From assembly GCA_001920415.1 (NCBI GenBank), contig MNJR01000027.1:61966-125965 (forward strand): a stretch of 64,000 nucleotides of DNA. Direction: 5' to 3'. The position numbers and the translations under genes are program-made. The DNA comes from Acidobacteria bacterium 13_1_20CM_3_53_8. GTDB taxonomy: Bacteria > Acidobacteriota > Blastocatellia > Pyrinomonadales > Pyrinomonadaceae. The notes below the pieces were generated by a model, which saw only the letters and a program-made list of their open reading frames with translations, was not told the DNA's origin and searched no databases. Each line of letters begins with the position of its first letter. Position 1 is the first letter of the stretch. Below are positions 19,362 to 28,269 of this stretch, one piece after another.

Positions 19362-21788
19362 ATGCAAACACTCTGGCAAGACTTACGGTACGGCTTCCGA
19401 ACGTTGTTGCAGCGGCCAGGTTTTACGGCTGTTGCCGCGCTCACGCTGGCTTTAGGGATAGGCGCGAACACTGCCATCTTCAGTGTGATTAACGGCGTGC
19501 TCTTGCGCTCGCTTCCTTTTCAAGACCCGAATCGCATAGTCACGTTGTGGGAGGCAAACAAGAGCAGCCGCCAGATTCACGTCTCGAATCCGAACCTGAT
19601 GGACTGGCGCGAGCAGAACCATTCGTTTGAATCCTTCTCTGCTTATAGCGGGCGCTGGGGCGGCAAGATGACAATCCTCGGCGGCAATGAACCTGAACGC
19701 GCCTATGCCGTAGCAGTCTATCAAGATTTCTTCAAAGTCCTGGGCGTGCAGCCCCTGATGGGTCGCACCTTCTCGCCTGACGAGCACAAGCCGGGCGCGC
19801 TTCCTGTGGCTGTAGTCAGCTATGGCTTCTGGCAGCGTCGTCTGGGCGGCGACGCCGATCTCTCTAACAAAAAACTTAGCCTTGAAGGTATTAGCTTCAA
19901 CGTCATAGGTGTCATGCCTCAGTGGTTTGATTTCCCTTCCGATACAGACCTATGGCTCGCCAAAGAGCAGTTTGGCCCCGACACAAGCGCGCGCTCGGCT
20001 CATAATTTTATTGGCATAGCGCGACTAAAACCGGGCATCACTCTTGAGCAGGCGCAGGCAGACATGAACGCTGTTGCGCTCAATCTGGAACAGCAATATC
20101 CAGAAGATAACCGTGGACAGGGCGTTGCCGTAATCTCGCTTCAAGACAGCATGGTTGGCTCAATCCGCCCGGCGCTGCTTATTCTCTTTGCGGCAGTCAG
20201 TTTAGTTCTTCTCATCGCGTGCGCCAATGTTTCAAATCTCTTGCTCGCGCGCTCTATCAGTCGGCAAAAAGAGATTGCCATTCGCACTGCGCTCGGAGCC
20301 AGCCACTGGCGCATTGTGCGTCAATTGTTGACGGAGAGCGCGCTGCTTTCTCTAATAGGCGGCGCGCTCGGATTGCTTCTGGCAGACTGGCTCGTAGGCG
20401 TGCTCGTGGCACTCAGCCCCGGAACGATTCCGCGCGTGAGTGAAATCCGCATTGATAACCGCACGTTCCTTTTCACACTCGGTATCTCGCTCGTGACGAG
20501 CCTGATATTCGGACTCGTGCCGGCGCTGCGCTTCTCCAAACCCGATCTTCAGGATACGCTCAAACAGGGCGGGCAAACGCCTATGAGCAGTTCCGGTTTT
20601 TTACGCAGCGCGCTGGTCATCTCGGAAGTTGCGTTGACGCTTGTGCTCTTGATAGGCGCGGGGCTTCTGACAAAAAGTTTCTGGCGAGTGCTGGAAGTCA
20701 ATCCGGGCTTCAACCCTGAGCATGTTTTGACCATGCAGATTGCGCTTCCCGAATCGGAATTCCACGAAGATAGTGAAAGAGTCGCTTTCTACAGACAACT
20801 CTTCACGCGGATTGAAAACTTATCTGGAGTTGAGTCTGCGGGAATGATTAATAACTTGCCTATGGGCGGCGTTAATATTAACGGACAATTTCAGATCGAA
20901 GGTGATGCGGAGTGGCGCGGCTCGGCTGGCTTTCGCATAGTAAGTCCGAACTACTTCCGCGCTATGGGCATCACTCTATTGCGTGGCCGCGCCTTCACAG
21001 ACGAGGACACTGAAAACTCGCCTGCCGTTGCCGTAATCTCCGAGCGCGTTGCAAACAGTTACTGGCCGGGTGAAGACCCCATAGGGCGACGCATAAGGTC
21101 CGGGATGGATGCTACTTCGAGGAACGACACGCTGATTAATAGATGGATGACTGTCGTAGGAGTAGTAGGCGATGTACGCCATTCAGGGTTGGAACAGAAT
21201 GCTTCCGCAGAGCTTTATGTTCCTTACACACAGCGGCCACGCCGCGCAAGCGATATGTCTGTGGTGATGCGCACGAACGACGTTGACCCGTCGGGCATCG
21301 TTGCAGCCGCGCGCAATGAGGTGAGGGCTATAAATAAGAACCTGCCTGTTGAATTCGAGCCTATGCAGCAAGTCTTCTCAAGGTCGGTTGCCAACCGCCG
21401 CTACAACATGATTCTTCTTGGCGCGTTCGCCTCGCTTGCTCTCATACTGTCAGTTATGGGCTTGTACGGCGTGATGAGCTATACGGTCACGCAGAGCACG
21501 CGAGAGATAGGCATACGCATGGCATTGGGCGCGCAAGCAAGCGACATCTTGAAGATCGTAGTGGGACACGGGCTGGCGCTGACTTTAATCGGAGTGGGTT
21601 TGGGCATCACTGGCGCTTTCGCTCTGACACGCTTGATGACAGGCTTGCTTTATCAGGTTCAGGCCACAGACCCTGTGACTTTTGTTTTCGTATCCGTCAT
21701 GCTGGTCGTTGTGGCTATGCTAGCCTGTTATATACCGGCGCGTCGTGCGACAAAAGTAGACCCTATGGTCGCGCTCCGTTACGAGTGA
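19362..21788 (+). CDS. ADOP-type FtsX/MacB-like permease 9 (last of array)
   Basis: Full-length permease of 808 residues ([11 protein letters not shown]) with GAGG about ten nt upstream. The full set of FtsX and periplasmic domains is present. It differs from its neighbours in the coupling segment ([16 protein letters not shown]) and in [10 protein letters not shown] near the C-terminus, so it is one of the more diverged copies. It ends in [12 protein letters not shown] hairpin element at 21810-21950 separates it from the NtrC-like regulator, so the permease array probably ends here as a transcription unit. Confidence 0.93.
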   Translation: MQTLWQDLRYGFRTLLQRPGFTAVAALTLALGIGANTAIFSVINGVLLRSLPFQDPNRIVTLWEANKSSRQIHVSNPNLMDWREQNHSFESFSAYSGRWGGKMTILGGNEPERAYAVAVYQDFFKVLGVQPLMGRTFSPDEHKPGALPVAVVSYGFWQRRLGGDADLSNKKLSLEGISFNVIGVMPQWFDFPSDTDLWLAKEQFGPDTSARSAHNFIGIARLKPGITLEQAQADMNAVALNLEQQYPEDNRGQGVAVISLQDSMVGSIRPALLILFAAVSLVLLIACANVSNLLLARSISRQKEIAIRTALGASHWRIVRQLLTESALLSLIGGALGLLLADWLVGVLVALSPGTIPRVSEIRIDNRTFLFTLGISLVTSLIFGLVPALRFSKPDLQDTLKQGGQTPMSSSGFLRSALVISEVALTLVLLIGAGLLTKSFWRVLEVNPGFNPEHVLTMQIALPESEFHEDSERVAFYRQLFTRIENLSGVESAGMINNLPMGGVNINGQFQIEGDAEWRGSAGFRIVSPNYFRAMGITLLRGRAFTDEDTENSPAVAVISERVANSYWPGEDPIGRRIRSGMDATSRNDTLINRWMTVVGVVGDVRHSGLEQNASAELYVPYTQRPRRASDMSVVMRTNDVDPSGIVAAARNEVRAINKNLPVEFEPMQQVFSRSVANRRYNMILLGAFASLALILSVMGLYGVMSYTVTQSTREIGIRMALGAQASDILKIVVGHGLALTLIGVGLGITGAFALTRLMTGLLYQVQATDPVTFVFVSVMLVVVAMLACYIPARRATKVDPMVALRYE

Positions 21789-21809
21789 ACGTTTAAGTTC
21801 ATGATTAAG

Positions 21810-21950
21810 AGCGCAATTTGAAAACATCTTAGCGAGCTTAAGCATTTCCCTTTGCGCCTTTGCGAGAAATAGCAATTCTATTAACACTTAAGATTCATGT
21901 GAATTGCTGTTTCACGCAAAGGCGCAAAGATAAGAGATAAGCTCGCAAAG
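21810..21950. repeat. hairpin family R (GCGAGCTTA arms), copy 1
   Basis: Arms GCGAGCTTA and TAAGCTCGC enclose a second stem, TTTGCGCCTTTGCG against CGCAAAGGCGCAAA, and a loop containing ACACTTAAGATTCATGTGAA. The loop and flanks match copies at 27986-28129 and 58699-58851. It occupies most of the 245-nt gap before the NtrC-like gene. Confidence 0.85.
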
Positions 21951-22033
21951 CGGGTTGAGCTGCTTCTATTAGGTTTTGAAGCGGATTACTATAAAGTTCA
22001 GGATAGCATCATCATAAAAATCTCATTCAATCA

Positions 22034-23410
22034 ATGAAGAACCCTTCAAACAGACACAGAGTTTTAATCGCGGACGATCAACAGGACGTTTTGGAAGCGC
22101 TGCGCCTGTTGTTGAAGAACGAAAACTATCGAATAACGACTGCCGCCTCGCCTGCCGAAGTTCTGCCCGCAATTGAAGCGGACGATTTCGATCTGGTGCT
22201 GATGGACTTGAACTACGCGCGCGATACCACTTCAGGCCAAGAAGGTCTTGATCTGCTCTCGCGCATACGAGCGGCGGATAGCGCGCTTCCCGTCGTCGTG
22301 ATGACTGCTTGGGGGAGCGTGGAATTGGCCGTCGAAGCCATGCGGCGCGGCGCGCGCGACTTTATACAGAAGCCCTGGGACAACGCGCGCCTTCTAACCA
22401 TCTTGCGCACGCAGATTGAACTGGGACAGGCGATTCGCAAAGGGCAGATGCTTGAGGCGGAGAACCAGTTGCTGCGCGAAAACGGCGAGTCGCGCCCGAC
22501 TCTCATAGCCGAGTCGCGCGTCATGCAGCCCGTGCTCGAACTCATAGAGCATGTTGGCCCTTCGGACGCGAACGTGCTAGTGACGGGCGAGCACGGCACT
22601 GGCAAAGAGGTCGTGGCGAAAACTCTTCACGCTATCTCTGAGCGTGCGTCGAAATCGCTCGTAACGGTTGATGCCGGAAGTCTTTCGGAAGGTGTTTTCG
22701 AGAGCGAGCTTTTCGGCCACGTCAAGGGCGCGTTCACAGACGCACGCTCAGACCGCGTCGGACGATTTGAATTGGCGGATGGCGGCACGCTCTTTCTTGA
22801 CGAGATAGCGAACGTGCCCATGAACAAGCAGACCAAGTTGCTGCGCGTGTTGGAGACAAGCGAGTTTGAGCGCGTAGGCTCTTCGAAAACGCGCAACGTT
22901 GACGTGCGCGTAATCTCGGCCACGAACGCTGACATACGCGAAGAGGTCAAGGCCGGGCGCTTTCGTGAAGATTTGTTGTTCAGGCTGAACACCGTTGAGA
23001 TTCACCTGCCGCCTTTGCGCGAACGCACGGAAGACATTCCGCTCCTTGCACAACATTTTTTGAAGCAACACGCCGCGCGATACCGCAAACATCTTGAAGG
23101 TTTCGACGAAGCCGCGCACAAATCGCTTCTTGAATATTCATGGCCGGGCAACGTGCGCGAGCTTGAGCATGCAGTAGAGCGATCTGTGTTGATGGCGCAG
23201 TCGAGTTTAATCACTGCGCGCGACGTTGGGCTTCAGCGCTCTCAGCGCGATGCCTCACGCCGACTGGAAGATATGAGTTTAGAAGAGGTCGAATCCTTCC
23301 TCATACAGAAAGCGCTGGAACGCTATGGCGGCAACGTGGGTCAGACCGCGCAGGCTCTGGGCTTAAGCCGCAGCGCCCTTTACAGACGACTTCAGCGTTA
23401 CGGGATATGA
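22034..23410 (+). CDS. NtrC-family sigma-54-dependent response regulator
   Basis: Predicted 458 residues. A receiver domain (about 8-125) has the acidic pocket IADDQ and the phospho-acceptor in LVLMDLNY. An AAA+ domain (about 155-385) has Walker A GEHGTGKE, Walker [10 protein letters not shown] and the arginine-finger region [10 protein letters not shown]. The C-terminus is a Fis-type HTH ([20 protein letters not shown]). The sigma-54 contact loop reads GAFTDA rather than the usual GAFTGA. The NtrY-like kinase at 23728 is the probable partner. Targets are unknown; the adjacent permease array is a reasonable guess only. Confidence 0.93.
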   Translation: MKNPSNRHRVLIADDQQDVLEALRLLLKNENYRITTAASPAEVLPAIEADDFDLVLMDLNYARDTTSGQEGLDLLSRIRAADSALPVVVMTAWGSVELAVEAMRRGARDFIQKPWDNARLLTILRTQIELGQAIRKGQMLEAENQLLRENGESRPTLIAESRVMQPVLELIEHVGPSDANVLVTGEHGTGKEVVAKTLHAISERASKSLVTVDAGSLSEGVFESELFGHVKGAFTDARSDRVGRFELADGGTLFLDEIANVPMNKQTKLLRVLETSEFERVGSSKTRNVDVRVISATNADIREEVKAGRFREDLLFRLNTVEIHLPPLRERTEDIPLLAQHFLKQHAARYRKHLEGFDEAAHKSLLEYSWPGNVRELEHAVERSVLMAQSSLITARDVGLQRSQRDASRRLEDMSLEEVESFLIQKALERYGGNVGQTAQALGLSRSALYRRLQRYGI

Positions 23411-23413
23411 TCT

Positions 23414-23644
23414 ATGGATAAGTATCATATCGTTATAGGTTTGGCGCTATTTATTGGCGGGTTGGTCGGAGCCATTTTTAATGCTCCGTTGGCTAGAATA
23501 AGCGGCGCAATCGGTAGAGGGACGGGCGGGGCGTTCTCAGGCGAGGAATACTACAATTTTCGTAGGATAATGAATATCGTCGGCGGTGTGCTGTGTGCCG
23601 TTGGTGGTTTACTCCTAATGCTTGGTGTAATTCATATCAAGTGA
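23414..23644 (+). CDS. small two-helix membrane protein
   Basis: A 76-residue protein starting four nt after the regulator stop. It has two hydrophobic segments, IVIGLALFIGGLVGAIF (about 7-23) and IVGGVLCAVGGLLLMLGVI (about 55-73), joined by a Gly/Arg-rich loop (GAIGRGTGGAFSGEEYY). I do not recognise a family. Its position between the regulator and the kinase gene in the same orientation suggests that it is part of this signalling operon. Confidence 0.7.
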   Translation: MDKYHIVIGLALFIGGLVGAIFNAPLARISGAIGRGTGGAFSGEEYYNFRRIMNIVGGVLCAVGGLLLMLGVIHIK

Positions 23645-23727
23645 CTATAGAAGCAGAGCATTCTTTGAACGCAAATCTAGTATTACATTTTCGATTTTTG
23701 GGTTTAAGATTGGGCGGGTGATTCTAG

Positions 23728-25083
23728 GTGAAGAGTTCTGCAAAAGCTGGCCCCAAATCCAAGCCCAAAGATCGAAAGTTGAATCACGAACAGCGCGTCC
23801 TTGTGATGGCGCTGCTCGCAGGATTGCCCGGCTTTCTGATCACGCTCGCGCTCCTCTTCTATAACGACTATTCAACGAAAGTTCGTCTCACCTTAATTCT
23901 CTTCATAGGTGTCGCCTGGTTGGGCTATGCTTTCGCACTGCGCGAGCGCGTCGTGCGTCCTCTGCAAACTCTCTCCAACTTGCTGTCGGCTCTGCGCGAG
24001 GGCGACTATTCCATTCGCGCGCGTGGCGCTCATCATGACGACGCGCTGGGCGATGTGATGGTTGAGGTGAATGCGCTAGGCGAAACTTTGCGCGAGCAGC
24101 GTTTGGGCGCGCTGGAAGCTACTGCGCTTTTGCGCACTGTGATGGCGAAGATTGATGTGGCCGTCTTCGCATTCGACACGGACGAGCGGCTCAGATTAAT
24201 CAACCGCGCGGGCGAAAGACTTTTGGCAGAGCCAGCCGAGCGGCTTCTTGGAAGAAACGCGTCAGAGCTTGGTCTTTCTGAAACTTTGCGGGGCGAACCT
24301 ATCCGTACGCTTCAGATAACTACGGACGAAGGGACGGAGCGATGGGGCGTTAGTCGCACGACTTTCCGCGAGCGTGGCTTGCCGCATCAACTGCTTGTGC
24401 TTTCAAATCTGAGTCGCGCGTTACGCGAAGAGGAGCGGCAGGCTTGGCGTCGCTTGGTGCGCGTGCTCGGTCACGAATTGAACAATTCGCTCGCGCCGAT
24501 TAAATCAATCGCGGGAAGCCTTGAGACTCTAATCGGGCGCGAGCCGCGTCCGGCGGATTGGGATGAAGACATGCGGCGCGGGCTTTCAATAATCGCGTCG
24601 CGCGCAGAATCGCTCACACGGTTCATGGAAGCATATTCGCGGCTGGCTAGACTGCCGCAACCTGCTTTCGAGTCTCTGAGCGTGGGCGACTGGGTTAAGC
24701 GCGTCGTTGATCTGGAGACAAGGCTGAAGGTTAAAGTGATGCACGGCTCTGATGTAATGATTCAAGCTGATAGCGCGCAACTGGATCAACTCCTCATAAA
24801 TCTGCTGCGCAACGCCGTTGACGCTTCACTTGAGACGGGCGGCGGCGTGCGAGTTTACTGGACTAGAAACGGCGCGTATCTGGATGTGATTGTGGAGGAC
24901 GAAGGGCCTGGATTGTCGAACACGGCCAATCTGTTCGTGCCCTTCTTTACGACAAAGCCTGCGGGCACGGGCATAGGTCTGGTCTTAAGTCGTCAGATAG
25001 CAGAGGCGCACGGCGGCTCGCTCTCTCTTGAAAATCGTTCGGCGGGCACAGGCTGCCAGGCTCGGCTGCGCCTTCCACTATAA
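23728..25083 (+). CDS. NtrY-like sensor histidine kinase
   Basis: Predicted 451 residues from a GTG start. Two membrane helices (about 25-46 and 52-70) are separated by only a few residues, so there is almost no periplasmic sensor. A HAMP-like segment (VVRPLQTLSNLLSALREGDY) follows, then a PAS-like domain (about 130-225). The His box is GHELNNSLAPIKS. The ATPase has N box NLLRNAVDAS, G1 VEDEGPGLS, F box FVPFFTTKP and G2 GTGIGL. The HELNNSLAP form is typical of the NtrB/NtrY group. It should phosphorylate the regulator at 22034. An 83-nt gap and a GTG start suggest weaker translation than its partner. Confidence 0.9.
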   Translation: MKSSAKAGPKSKPKDRKLNHEQRVLVMALLAGLPGFLITLALLFYNDYSTKVRLTLILFIGVAWLGYAFALRERVVRPLQTLSNLLSALREGDYSIRARGAHHDDALGDVMVEVNALGETLREQRLGALEATALLRTVMAKIDVAVFAFDTDERLRLINRAGERLLAEPAERLLGRNASELGLSETLRGEPIRTLQITTDEGTERWGVSRTTFRERGLPHQLLVLSNLSRALREEERQAWRRLVRVLGHELNNSLAPIKSIAGSLETLIGREPRPADWDEDMRRGLSIIASRAESLTRFMEAYSRLARLPQPAFESLSVGDWVKRVVDLETRLKVKVMHGSDVMIQADSAQLDQLLINLLRNAVDASLETGGGVRVYWTRNGAYLDVIVEDEGPGLSNTANLFVPFFTTKPAGTGIGLVLSRQIAEAHGGSLSLENRSAGTGCQARLRLPL

Positions 25084-25188
25084 AGGATTTTTGTTGCTCT
25101 TAATTTGACTAATCAATGATGGCTTATACTTACCCAATGACGACTCATTCTCTGCATCAACGGCAGGATTTCTCAGCTAAGAGAGAGT

Positions 25189-25266
25189 TGTCCACGCGCA
25201 TCACACGAAGCGACACGGAAGAAAGCTCAAGCAGTTTCGTGCTGCTTCGTGTGATGCGCGTGGACA
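25189..25266. repeat. TCCAC-GTGGA hairpin, copy 1
   Basis: Arms TGTCCACGCGCATCACACGA and its complement are perfectly paired over more than 20 nt around a loop of about 30 nt. Related hairpins lie inside larger elements near 57519-57594 and 62281-62344. It sits in the gap after the kinase gene and may act as a terminator-like structure. Confidence 0.8.
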
Positions 25267-25393
25267 GCTTTTCTGTCAAGAGTAGATTAACTCTGCGTAC
25301 CTGCACCGCGCGCTTTTACTAAAAGAGCCATGATTAGTAAGATTATCCTCCCCCACCCCGACATATCTCAAAACTTGAGTAGGAGGGTGGAAG

Positions 25394-25504
25394 ATGATCT
25401 GTCCAAATTGTCATTCCGTTTTGAAAGAAGGCGCAACCTTTTGTCCTAACTGCGGCGCGCCTGTTTCGCAAGCTTCAATGTCTAATGCCGGGTCGCAAAA
25501 TTAA
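25394..25504 (+). CDS. 36-residue zinc-ribbon mini-protein
   Basis: Begins MICPNCHSVLKEGATFCPNC with a strong ribosome site (AGGAGG, eight nt upstream). The two CPNC knuckles are 13 residues apart, the layout of a one-ribbon zinc finger. The tail is Ser/Ala-rich. Family members usually have this ribbon fused to a membrane or FHA domain; here the protein ends after 36 residues, so it is either a stand-alone mini-protein or the remnant of a longer gene. Confidence 0.65.
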   Translation: MICPNCHSVLKEGATFCPNCGAPVSQASMSNAGSQN

Positions 25505-25547
25505 GAGCGATTCACGCAAGCCGAAGGATTAGGAGTAGCAGGACGTT

Positions 25548-26213
25548 ATGATAAAAGCATTTGCCACCATACTTGTTATCTTACTTTATGCGGTCTTTCA
25601 ATCGGCTGTTCCTGTTGCGAGCGAGCCGCGTCATCACCTGAAATTCGAGAACCAGTACGTGCGCGTTTTCGATGTACTAGTCCCGCCGGGCGACGCCACG
25701 CTTTTTCACACACATTCTAACGATTACGTGTTCGTCACCATCAGCGGCGCTAATCTCAAAGCGCAGGTGATGGGCGCGCAGCCCGTTGATCTGAATCTGA
25801 CAAGCGGTGAAGTCAGATTCACAAAAGCCCCGCTAACGCACCGAGTCACTAATGTAGGCTCTACCCCTTTTCGCAACATCACGGTTGAGATACTTTCCAG
25901 CCCAAGTTCAACGTCGAGCGCAGCGTCGCTCGAAAATGTGCCGGGTCACACGCTGGTTCTTGATAACGAGCGCGTGCGTGTTCACCGTCTGGTGCTGGAA
26001 CCCGGACAGTCAACTGGTGTTCACACGCACGAATTGTCCGGCCTTGGCGTAGCAGTTTCCACAGGCGAGATAGAGATTGAATCCCCCGGGCAGCAGCGGC
26101 AGACCGTTAAGCTTCAGCCCGGCGATTTTCGCTGGCACACAGGCGCGACCACACATTCAATCAAAAACGTAGGCTCCACACGCTTCGAGGCAGTCAACAT
26201 CGAGTGGAAGTAG
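25548..26213 (+). CDS. exported double-cupin protein
   Basis: Predicted 221 residues with an N-terminal signal segment (IKAFATILVILLYAVFQSAV). Two cupin-like beta-barrel domains follow, each with a metal-type histidine pair: FHTHSND near residue 63 and VHTHELSG near 165. Cupin hallmarks PGD and PGQ precede the two histidine pairs. The catalytic role is unknown; periplasmic cupins of this kind often bind a metal and may be sugar or quercetinase-like oxygenases. AGGAG lies 14 nt upstream and the start is the only one that keeps the signal. Confidence 0.8.
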   Translation: MIKAFATILVILLYAVFQSAVPVASEPRHHLKFENQYVRVFDVLVPPGDATLFHTHSNDYVFVTISGANLKAQVMGAQPVDLNLTSGEVRFTKAPLTHRVTNVGSTPFRNITVEILSSPSSTSSAASLENVPGHTLVLDNERVRVHRLVLEPGQSTGVHTHELSGLGVAVSTGEIEIESPGQQRQTVKLQPGDFRWHTGATTHSIKNVGSTRFEAVNIEWK

Positions 26214-26258
26214 ATGAAGAGCAAGGATGAAGGCTGAAAGATGAAGGATTAAAGGCGA
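26212..26258. repeat. single heptad tract
   Basis: Directly after the cupin gene there is a run of degenerate 7-mers of the GATGAAG/GCTGAAA/GATTAAA type on one strand. Unlike the other heptad tracts I see no complementary arm nearby, so this may be half of an element. Confidence 0.55.
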
Positions 26259-26318
26259 GCTATTTAAGAAGAATAGCCAGTGTTATGCAGCAGTCGGTGT
26301 TGTGAGTGCTGCAACAGA

Positions 26319-26567
26319 AGTCTGCGACAGCAGACGGCGAGAGTGTAGCCCCTGACGAAGCGAAAGCTGAGTCTGGGGGTCAGCAATCGAATACACCAAC
26401 AAAGTCTGCGCAAGCAGACGGCAGAGAAGAGACCGACAAATATTTGTAGAGCTAGTAAATATCTGTCGTCTGCTTGCGCAGACTCCTATTATTTTCTCAT
26501 CCTGTACCCCAGACTACGCCTTCGGCTTCGTCAGGGGCTACACTCTCGCCGTCTGCTGTCGCAGACT
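26319..26567. repeat. 249-nt nested inverted repeat
   Basis: The outer arms begin AGTCTGCGACAGCAGACGGC and are complementary for about 55 nt, including AGTGTAGCCCCTGACGAAGC. Inside lies a second stem, GTCTGCGCAAGCAGACG with its complement. It fills the 369-nt gap between the convergent cupin and EEP genes, so it could work as a bidirectional terminator. Confidence 0.85.
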
Positions 26568-26582
26568 CTTTGGGTCTATTGC

Positions 26583-27362
26583 TTATATATCATTCTGCGT
26601 AGAATGAGTTACTTGTTCCAAATCCACCTGAGCCAGAAGAGGAAAGTGATCTGAGGCTGAGGCAGCCACGCTCAATCCTTTTACGACCTCGCATGATGAC
26701 AATGCACTGGCGAATCGTTGAGGAGTGAAGATGTAGTCAAGGCGTAAATGCGGGTCCCATGTTGGAAACGTGTAGCCCTTATCTTCCGTGTGAAGCATGC
26801 GGTAGCCGTCAACGTAATTTGCATTGAGCATCACTCGAATAGTATCTCGCTGAATGTCGCGCCCGCTCAGCCAGACCATCGCACGAATCCAGCGCGGCAT
26901 GCGTCTTACGTCCAGAAGCTCTCCCGGCGCAAGCGTGTTGAAATCTCCAACTAGAAGATGAAAGCCTTGCTGGTGCCGCTCAATCTCTTTGAGCAGCACG
27001 CTGATTTCAATCGCTCGCCGCCGCTCGCTCCACTTCGAGAAGCGCGCTTTCAGGTGAAGACCGAAGATGCGTGCGCCGCTCCCATCCAGCACTATCTCCA
27101 TGAATGGATGGCGGGCGTCTCCGGGATTGTGCCATTCGTGATGAGCGATGGGCACGCGGCTGATATATGCTATGGAGTGCGAGCGGCGTGCTGCCCACAG
27201 CGGCAAGCCTGTGGCTTTAGATAATCTCTCTATGACGAGCGGGTCTGTGGCCTCTTGGAAAACAACCATGTCAGGGTCAGCCGAGCGTATGACTTCGGCC
27301 AGAAGTGCTTCGCGCCCGCGCCCGCCGAACCGTATGTTGTAGCTTAACAGTCTCAGTATCAC
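26583..27362 (-). CDS. endonuclease/exonuclease/phosphatase (EEP) family protein
   Basis: Predicted 259 residues. EEP motifs run in order: LSYNIRFGG at the N-terminus, VVFQEATDP (metal-binding Glu), LVGDFNT near the middle (Asp and Asn of the active site) and ASDHFPLLAQV near the C-terminus (Asp-His pair). No signal peptide is visible, so it is probably cytosolic. Family members cut phosphodiester bonds in DNA, RNA, sphingolipids or nucleotides; the substrate here cannot be assigned. Its ATG overlaps the stop of the upstream nucleotidyltransferase-like gene as ATGA, implying translational coupling. Confidence 0.88.
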   Translation of the reverse strand: MILRLLSYNIRFGGRGREALLAEVIRSADPDMVVFQEATDPLVIERLSKATGLPLWAARRSHSIAYISRVPIAHHEWHNPGDARHPFMEIVLDGSGARIFGLHLKARFSKWSERRRAIEISVLLKEIERHQQGFHLLVGDFNTLAPGELLDVRRMPRWIRAMVWLSGRDIQRDTIRVMLNANYVDGYRMLHTEDKGYTFPTWDPHLRLDYIFTPQRFASALSSCEVVKGLSVAASASDHFPLLAQVDLEQVTHSTQNDI

Positions 27363-27844
27363 GCGCCTTCTTTCGCTTCTATGACCATGAAGTAGGGCTG
27401 GTCTAACAAGACATCGCGCACGAACAATATGAAGTTGGACGTGGCCTGAAAGCTGACCGGCCTTCCAACCATCTGCTGCAAGGACTGGCGCAAGCGTTCA
27501 ATGCCGGGCGCTATCTGGTTGTCTTCGTCCCACAGAGGTTTCGTGTGAAGCCCTGGAATGTAGAACGCATCTTCATTCCAGTGCTGCATCACCTTTCTGC
27601 CGACGAGCGTCACGTCTATGTCGCTCGTGCCAGGCCCGTCCGCGTCGAAAGGCGCGCCGTCCTCCCAACGCTCTGCCGTGAGAGCGCTACCGCGCACGGC
27701 GACTCCAGTCCCTTCCGGCAATTCGTCGCGCAAGCTAGCGCAGAACTGCTCGAAAAGCTTTTGATCTCCCCCGAACCCCAGACGAATTATCCGCGCTCGA
27801 ATCTCGTCCTGAGTCATCTCTTTCACATCTTTATCCATAAGCAT
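27359..27844 (-). CDS. nucleotidyltransferase-fold protein
   Basis: Predicted 161 residues (start 27844; an in-frame ATG two codons later is also possible). The polymerase-beta-like nucleotidyltransferase signature is present: RGSALTAE followed by GTSDIDVTLVG, giving the G-S and D-x-D pair. A third acidic residue is less clear. The protein is small and lacks a recognisable partner domain. The four-nt overlap with the EEP gene suggests that the two act on the same molecule, one adding and the other removing a nucleotide or phosphate; that pairing is inference. Minimal nucleotidyltransferases of toxin-antitoxin type are an alternative. Confidence 0.75.
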   Translation of the reverse strand: MLMDKDVKEMTQDEIRARIIRLGFGGDQKLFEQFCASLRDELPEGTGVAVRGSALTAERWEDGAPFDADGPGTSDIDVTLVGRKVMQHWNEDAFYIPGLHTKPLWDEDNQIAPGIERLRQSLQQMVGRPVSFQATSNFILFVRDVLLDQPYFMVIEAKEGA

Positions 27845-27985
27845 TACAAGTTCCGCACGCCGCTTCTCAAATCCCGACCCCGCGCAGTGAAAATGATATT
27901 CACCACGCGGGCGGAGTTCTTCACAAAATAGTTGCTTTAGAGTTCTCTATTAAGTGCTTGCTATCTATTTCAGAATGGGAAGTAA

Positions 27986-28129
27986 TTAAAACTCCTTTGC
28001 GAGCTTTGCTCTTTTCTTTGCGCCTTTGCGAGAAACAGCAATTCTCTTAACACTCAAGGCTCATGTGAATTGCAGTTTCACGCAAAGGCGCAAAGGGAAA
28101 TGCTTAAGCTCGCAAAGAGGTTTTGAATT
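27986..28129. repeat. hairpin family R, copy 2
   Basis: The stem TTTGCGCCTTTGCG/CGCAAAGGCGCAAA and a loop with ACACTCAAGGCTCATGTGAA are nearly the same as at 21810-21950. The outer arms (GCGAGCTTTGCTCTTTTC on the left) correspond to copy 3 instead. The rest of the gap 27845-28269 shows no gene. Confidence 0.85.
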
Positions 28130-28269
28130 ATGAGTTGGCTGTGAAAGGTGATGAAGCCCCAGCGTGCTCACTTTGATGCTGGCGAACGAGAGCTTGTCTC
28201 GGCTACAATCGCAGGCGCTAGCATCGCAATTAAATCTTCCGCAAGACTGCGCATTTGGATGAGGGAACT

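Noticed and set aside
25116-25322. Open frame of 68 codons after the NtrY-like kinase
   Set aside because: It is mostly the translation of the TCCAC-GTGGA hairpin; no ribosome site and no protein-like composition.
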